Shown here: piece after piece, positions 60,096-64,000 of the stretch
How the letters are laid out: each line of letters opens with the position of its first letter
Position numbering within the stretch: the stretch's first letter is position 1
Source of the DNA: Bombardia bombarda
Lineage: Eukaryota; Ascomycota; Sordariomycetes; Sordariales; Lasiosphaeriaceae
DNA length: 64,000 nt
Assembly (NCBI GenBank): GCA_030512295.1
Contig: JAULSR010000005.1
Location: 372,001 to 436,000 of the forward strand
Direction: 5' to 3'
Notes under the pieces: model-generated
Told to the model about the DNA's origin: nothing
Database searches by the model: none
The model's input: the letters and a program-made list of their open reading frames with translations, nothing else
Program-made: the position numbers and the translations under genes

Positions 60096-61155
60096 ATGGC
60101 GAACCGTAACCCATTCCAGGATTATGTCAGCAAAATCCAACAAGTCGCGAGATCTGGCGGCGGCGGCTTCGGAGGCGGTGGCAGGCCACCTACCCCCGCG
60201 GTCTTCTCGGTGGTCTCGGCGGTCTGGTCCTCCTCGGCGGTGCCTCGTTCGTCTTCTCCAACGCCCTCTTCAACGTCGATGGTGGCCACAGAGCGATCAA
60301 GTACCGGAGAATAAGTGGTGTGAGCAAGGAGATCTACGGCGAAGGTGCGTCCGTCCGGCCCGAGCGGCATGTCCAGTCAGGATGGTTGTCAATCGCAACA
60401 CGGCGCTGACATCCCAACAGGAACCCATTTTATTATCCCATGGTTCGAGACGCCAGTTACCTATGATGTCCGAGCGAAGCCGAGAAACGTCTCCTCCCTT
60501 ACGGGCACGAAGGATTTGCAGATGGTGAACATTACGTGCCGTGTGCTCTCGAGGCCCGAGATTGTAGCATTGCCCCAGATCTACCGCACCCTTGGAACCG
60601 ACTATGACGAGCGCGTCCTTCCTTCCATCGTCAACGAGGTGCTGAAGAGCGTTGTTGCCCAGTTCAACGCCAGCCAGTTGATCACCCAGAGAGAGATGGT
60701 TGCCAGACTGGTCCGCGACAACCTCTCCAAGCGCGCCGCGCGCTTCAACATCCTTCTCGATGATGTCTCCCTTACAGTACGTCAGCCTATAAGATAGAGC
60801 CCCCTGCGAGCTCGGCTAACTTGTGTTCTAGCATCTCGCATTCTCCCCCGAGTTCACGGCCGCCGTCGAGGCCAAGCAAGTCGCACAGCAAGACGCACAG
60901 AGAGCGGCTTTCGTCGTAGACAAGGCGCGCCAGGAGAAGCAGGCTATGGTTGTCAAGGCCCAGGGTGAGGCTCGCTCCGCCGAGCTTATTGGTGAGGCCA
61001 TCAAGAAGAGCAAGTCATATGTGGAGCTGAAGAAGCTGGAGAACGCGAGAGCGATCGCCACCATTCTCCAGGAGGCCGGCGGCAGGAACAGGCTACTCCT
61101 CGACTCTGAGGGTCTGGGCCTGAACGTGTTTGAGCAGGTCGATGAGAAGAAGTAA
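60096..61155 (+). CDS. PHB2: prohibitin 2, mitochondrial inner-membrane scaffold (frame interrupted)
   Basis: Three exons (60096-60344, 60421-60776, 60832-61155). With one extra base in a C5 run at 60193-60197 the protein is 309 residues (yeast Phb2 has 310). Prohibitins 1 and 2 form ring complexes in the mitochondrial inner membrane that stabilise newly made respiratory subunits and regulate the m-AAA protease. The N-terminus MANRNPFQDYVSKIQQVA is followed by a Gly-rich segment, a membrane anchor (LLGGLGGLVLLGGASFVFS) and the PHB/SPFH domain: NVDGGHRAIKYRRISGV, GTHFIIPWFETPVTYDVRAKPRN, VNITCRVLSRPE, YDERVLPSIVNEVLKSVVAQFNASQLITQRE. The C-terminal coiled coil carries Ala/Glu/Lys repeats. As read, the frame fails after residue 33; the gene is essential-type and otherwise perfect, so I treat the break as a sequence error. 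Confidence 0.93.
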
Positions 61156-61958
61156 TGGTGATAAAGGAGAGTGAACGAAGTTCGGGAATAACGGATGAAA
61201 TCTCCACTGTATGTGTATAGGAAGGACGGACACAGAAAAACACCCGTGTACAACAACATCAGTAGTATTGCAATAGCTAGGACGGTCTGCTTTGGCAACG
61301 AGTTTCGGATTTAACATGATCCACAAAAACAGCAACGATTCAGGAAGCATGATATTTGGTTGCATGAAACTCGCTGAGTGCCCCATGGGCTATGGATAGG
61401 TCAGCAGTGTCAAGCTGCGCTGTGTAATAAGAACACATCACTGAAGCCTGATCTCGGTCCGATCATAATCAGATATCAGTTCGTGGTCTCTCGAGTGATG
61501 TTGATTGTATTCGTAACTCGTAAGAAATCGACCAATGGAAGCAGTGCTAACTGCTAAGCAAACAGTGCCCCGGTCGCTCTTACCAAACAATTGGTAAAGC
61601 GGCTTGCGTCAGGTTAGGCAGGCCCCACCGGGTCACCAGCAAGCTCCATTCGCGCGCAGCCAAGCCATGGAACGGACGACCGCGACTTTAAACCTGCCCC
61701 GCCACCCCTCCTTTTCCGTCATTCCTGCCTGGCCTATCCCGTACCCACAACTGCTTCAGCTTCCAGGCCTAAGTAATCAACTGCAGCCACACACTCAACC
61801 ACCTTGCCTACTTCAACCACGAAACCAAAACCACGAAACAGGCGCACCAGCAAGCGATTTTCCGCTAAGCATCTCCCCCGCGCGACGATTTACCGGCCTC
61901 CCCAGGAGGCAACACCTAGAACCCCCCGCCCCGGATTCCTAGTACAAGATCGCCCACC
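61156..61958. other. intergenic between PHB2 and NEDD8
   Basis: PHB2 3' UTR then the NEDD8 upstream region. No coding frame. An inverted pair, TTACCAAACAATTGGTAA, at about 61580-61597 could form a hairpin and lies about 360 bases before the start codon. Confidence 0.55.
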
Positions 61959-62717
61959 ATGTTGATCAAGTTCGTGAATCCCCTCTCCTACCGTCATACT
62001 TTGTTTGCGCCGTGGTAGAGATATGCTCGCTTCATCCCCCCCTCCTCCCTCCCCCTTATTTTTCCTTTGCGCCAGACACCTGGTGCAAAATGTGTCCCTG
62101 AGATACTGGAGGAGCCCATATCGGCCATGTATTTATTCAGTAGTAACGGGCAGACTGGCTCAAAAGCTCTATAAGCTAAGGCACTGGAGCTAACAATGGG
62201 TGCAGAGTCCGCACGTTGACCGGAAAGGAGATCGAGCTCGACATTGAGCCTGACTACAAGGTGAGCACACAACCCCCACCTTATCTTGGCGAGGCGAGGC
62301 CAGGCTCGCGAGCAAGCAAGCAAGCAAGCCGAGCTATATTGAGTCTTGTCAAAGTGTCGTTTGGTGTCGCCATAATAAGCAGAATCGCTGACCGATGGGG
62401 ACGCAAACCCACCACACACAAACAGGTCGCGCAAATCAAGGAGAAGGTCGAGGAGAAGGAGGGCATCCCCCCGTGCAGCAGCGTTTGATTTTTGGCGGAA
62501 AGCAAATGTAGGTTTCACATCTTTAACTCTCTTCCTTCTTACCATAACATGCCTACCTACTTTGGGTGCCCAAGTATAAGATACCCTATGCTAATACGAC
62601 TTCATCCGGGAAAACAGGGTCGACGACAAGACAGCCAGCGATTACCAGCTCGAGGGCGGTTCTACCCTCCATCTCGTTCTGGCCCTTAGAGGGGGTACCT
62701 ATTTCGTTGTCTACTAA
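61959..62717 (+). CDS. RUB1: NEDD8/Rub1, ubiquitin-like modifier (frame interrupted)
   Basis: Four exons (61959-61969, 62206-62260, 62426-62507, 62618-62717), the first only 11 bases. With one extra base in the C6 run at 62467-62472 it encodes 82 residues: MLIKVRTLTGKEIELDIEPD, IKEKVEEKEGIPP, QQRLIFGGKQM, and a C-terminus LVLALRGG plus a six-residue tail TYFVVY. Gly75-Gly76 and Ala72 (Arg in ubiquitin) mark it as NEDD8/Rub1 rather than ubiquitin. The protein is conjugated to cullins to activate SCF-type ubiquitin ligases; the tail must be removed first to expose Gly76. Read as is, the frame ends at a TGA five codons after EGIPP. Because neighbouring genes show the same single-base C-run loss, this is probably an error. 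Confidence 0.93.
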
Positions 62718-63714
62718 GTTGGATCGACCAATGAGACGAACGACAATATGAATAACGTCGATACACATGGCGTATACGCGCGCGCTTTCTCATCGGCCTT
62801 TTACTAATAACTACGTCAATACCCCCCATACATGATGATTTATGCCAGATGAGAAAAAGACAGGATATGTGCGGCTCCTGCCGCCAGTAATATATCACAT
62901 TACACGCGGACAGGCAGATGGACAGACAGATAGATCGCTGGAATGGGCAGGCACATGTATGGTGTGAGGGGGACGATGGGCCTGATGAACAACAAGAACA
63001 AATCATCATCAAAAAAAAAAAGACAGTACATACTACATATTCATCCTTGGTGAGCCGGCCGTGGCTTTACTTTATTTTTTTCCTGTTTCCCATACAGGGT
63101 GAATAGTCACGTTAGTTCTTATGAGGAAGGAAACGAGAGCTATAAACGGAGCGGGGTTTAAATGATAAGGAGCAAAGCGCAATAAACAGCGTTGATTTCC
63201 ACTTCCATTCAAAACTACCACAGTCACCCCGATCTACTCTACCTTACTACTTAACAGTCCGTACGCGTGAATGTTCATGAAACTAAACGAGGCAGGTAAA
63301 GATTTCTGTTACGGCGGCTCCTCATATGGTAGCGCATAAAGTGAGGTTGTGATCACTCGGATACGGCAGCAAAGACACGACATCGATAGACACGGCCAAT
63401 ATAAGTAGTCATTTGTATTTAGCCTGGTTCAGTGCCAGTGAAAAGCAACTACCTTACTATATTACTAAATAGTAAATAGTAAAAAGGCTCACGGGTATCT
63501 CATAACACTCTTTGCCCATCCTCCTAATAACTCCAGCCCCGTAATTTGAGTAAGGTGCAAACGCACAACGCCCTTCATTCTCCCATAAACATCTCATACT
63601 TCTTCCCCCTCTCCCTACCCTCTTTCCTCTAAAATCAACATCTATCTGCTGGTCCACAGCAGGCCATTGCTCATATTGGGTCGTTCGTATCGTATGTACA
63701 CCCAAACACTACAC
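62718..63714. other. intergenic, no gene seen
   Basis: NEDD8 3' UTR and the 3' flank of the gene entering from the right. GACAGACAGAT-type repeats near 62909-62936 and an A11 run near 63010. No coding frame. Confidence 0.6.
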
Positions 63715-64000
63715 CTAGCGACGCGGTCGCTTGTTGGGCAGCATGAAAGCATTGGCGGGACGCTTTCGCTTGATGATGATCTGGGTGGGCGGGCTTGCCG
63801 CACCACCGCTGGCGGCTGAATCTCCCGGAGGGGAATCATTTCTCGGACGGGGCTCAGGATCTGTGGGGCCCAAGGCTGGGGGCGACACGCTGTCGACGGA
63901 GACTCTGACGATCTTCGTGGTTCCATGGGCTGCAGAGAGAATACCTCCACGGCGGGGCTTGAGAGGTGGCGAGGTTGAACCGTAACTGTCGTAGTCTTTG
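63715..64000 (-). CDS. C-terminal part of an unknown basic protein (cut by window edge)
   Basis: An open frame enters from the right edge and ends at a TAG at 63715-63717, giving the last 94 residues or so. It is Ser/Pro-rich with KPRRGGILSAAHGTTKIVRVSVDS, then a Gly/Ala stretch, and ends in IIIKRKRPANAFMLPNKRPRR. The two basic clusters, KRKRP and NKRPRR, look like a nuclear localisation signal. I do not recognise the family. The frame is chosen because it reads cleanly through to these clusters; the start and most of the protein lie outside the window. Confidence 0.6.
   Translation of the reverse strand, partial: KDYDSYGSTSPPLKPRRGGILSAAHGTTKIVRVSVDSVSPPALGPTDPEPRPRNDSPPGDSAASGGAASPPTQIIIKRKRPANAFMLPNKRPRR

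Noticed and set aside
1..64000. tRNA genes
   Set aside because: Several GTTCGA-type B-box-like strings (for example near 2601 and 45071) lack an A-box at proper spacing and cannot fold as a cloverleaf by eye.
1..64000. transposons, viral insertions, CRISPR arrays
   Set aside because: No transposase, reverse transcriptase, integrase, long terminal repeat or regularly spaced repeat array was found on either strand.

Overview
The window is nuclear DNA from a filamentous ascomycete (Pezizomycotina, probably Sordariomycetes). The genes are protein-coding with short GT-AG introns (mostly 55-145 bases), GC-rich exons, lower-GC intergenic DNA, and several fungus-specific families: a palC pH-signalling gene, an ankyrin-HET gene, an Alr-type CorA magnesium channel and a Kex2-processed small secreted protein. 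I see no tRNA, rRNA, CRISPR array or recognisable transposon.

Layout. 1-8068: no supportable gene except a possible 3' extension, with many simple repeats. 8069-9832 (-): low-complexity protein of unknown function. 13471-17761 (-): synaptojanin-type SAC1/5-phosphatase. 19704-22250 (+): PRP39 (U1 snRNP). 24680-25895 (+): cytochrome c peroxidase. 26837-27829 (+): ATP11. 28207-30161 (-): peroxisomal 4-coumarate-CoA ligase-like enzyme. 32472-33077 (+): small secreted protein, tail to tail with 33245-37894 (-): ankyrin-HET protein. 38645-41425 (-): CorA/Alr magnesium transporter. 43255-44830 (-): palC, divergent from 45526-47377 (+): ALG6. 49857-51353 (+): membrane-anchored cupredoxin-like protein. 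55658-56789 (+): SURF4/Erv29. 58108-59281 (-): CSTF2/Rna15, divergent from 60096-61155 (+): prohibitin 2. 61959-62717 (+): NEDD8/Rub1. 63715-64000 (-): C-terminus of an unknown basic protein. There is no cluster logic; it is a housekeeping chromosomal segment mixing mitochondrial functions (CCP1, ATP11, PHB2), secretory-pathway functions (ALG6, ERV29), RNA processing (PRP39, CSTF2) and signalling or self-recognition genes (palC, HET).

The most consequential observation is about quality. Five genes (ankyrin-HET, cupredoxin, CSTF2, PHB2, NEDD8) are interrupted, and four of them are put back in frame by one extra base in a C5 or C6 run; the fifth needs the same kind of change at about three G/C runs. 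Because PHB2, NEDD8 and CSTF2 are core cellular genes, this looks like systematic undercalling of G/C homopolymers rather than real pseudogenes. Annotations drawn straight from the sequence would truncate these proteins.

The most interesting biology is a long PRP39 intron that could hold a poison exon, a roughly 1550-residue ankyrin-then-HET protein, a cupredoxin fold lacking one expected copper-ligand histidine, and PacC-type hexamers in the palC/ALG6 divergent promoter.
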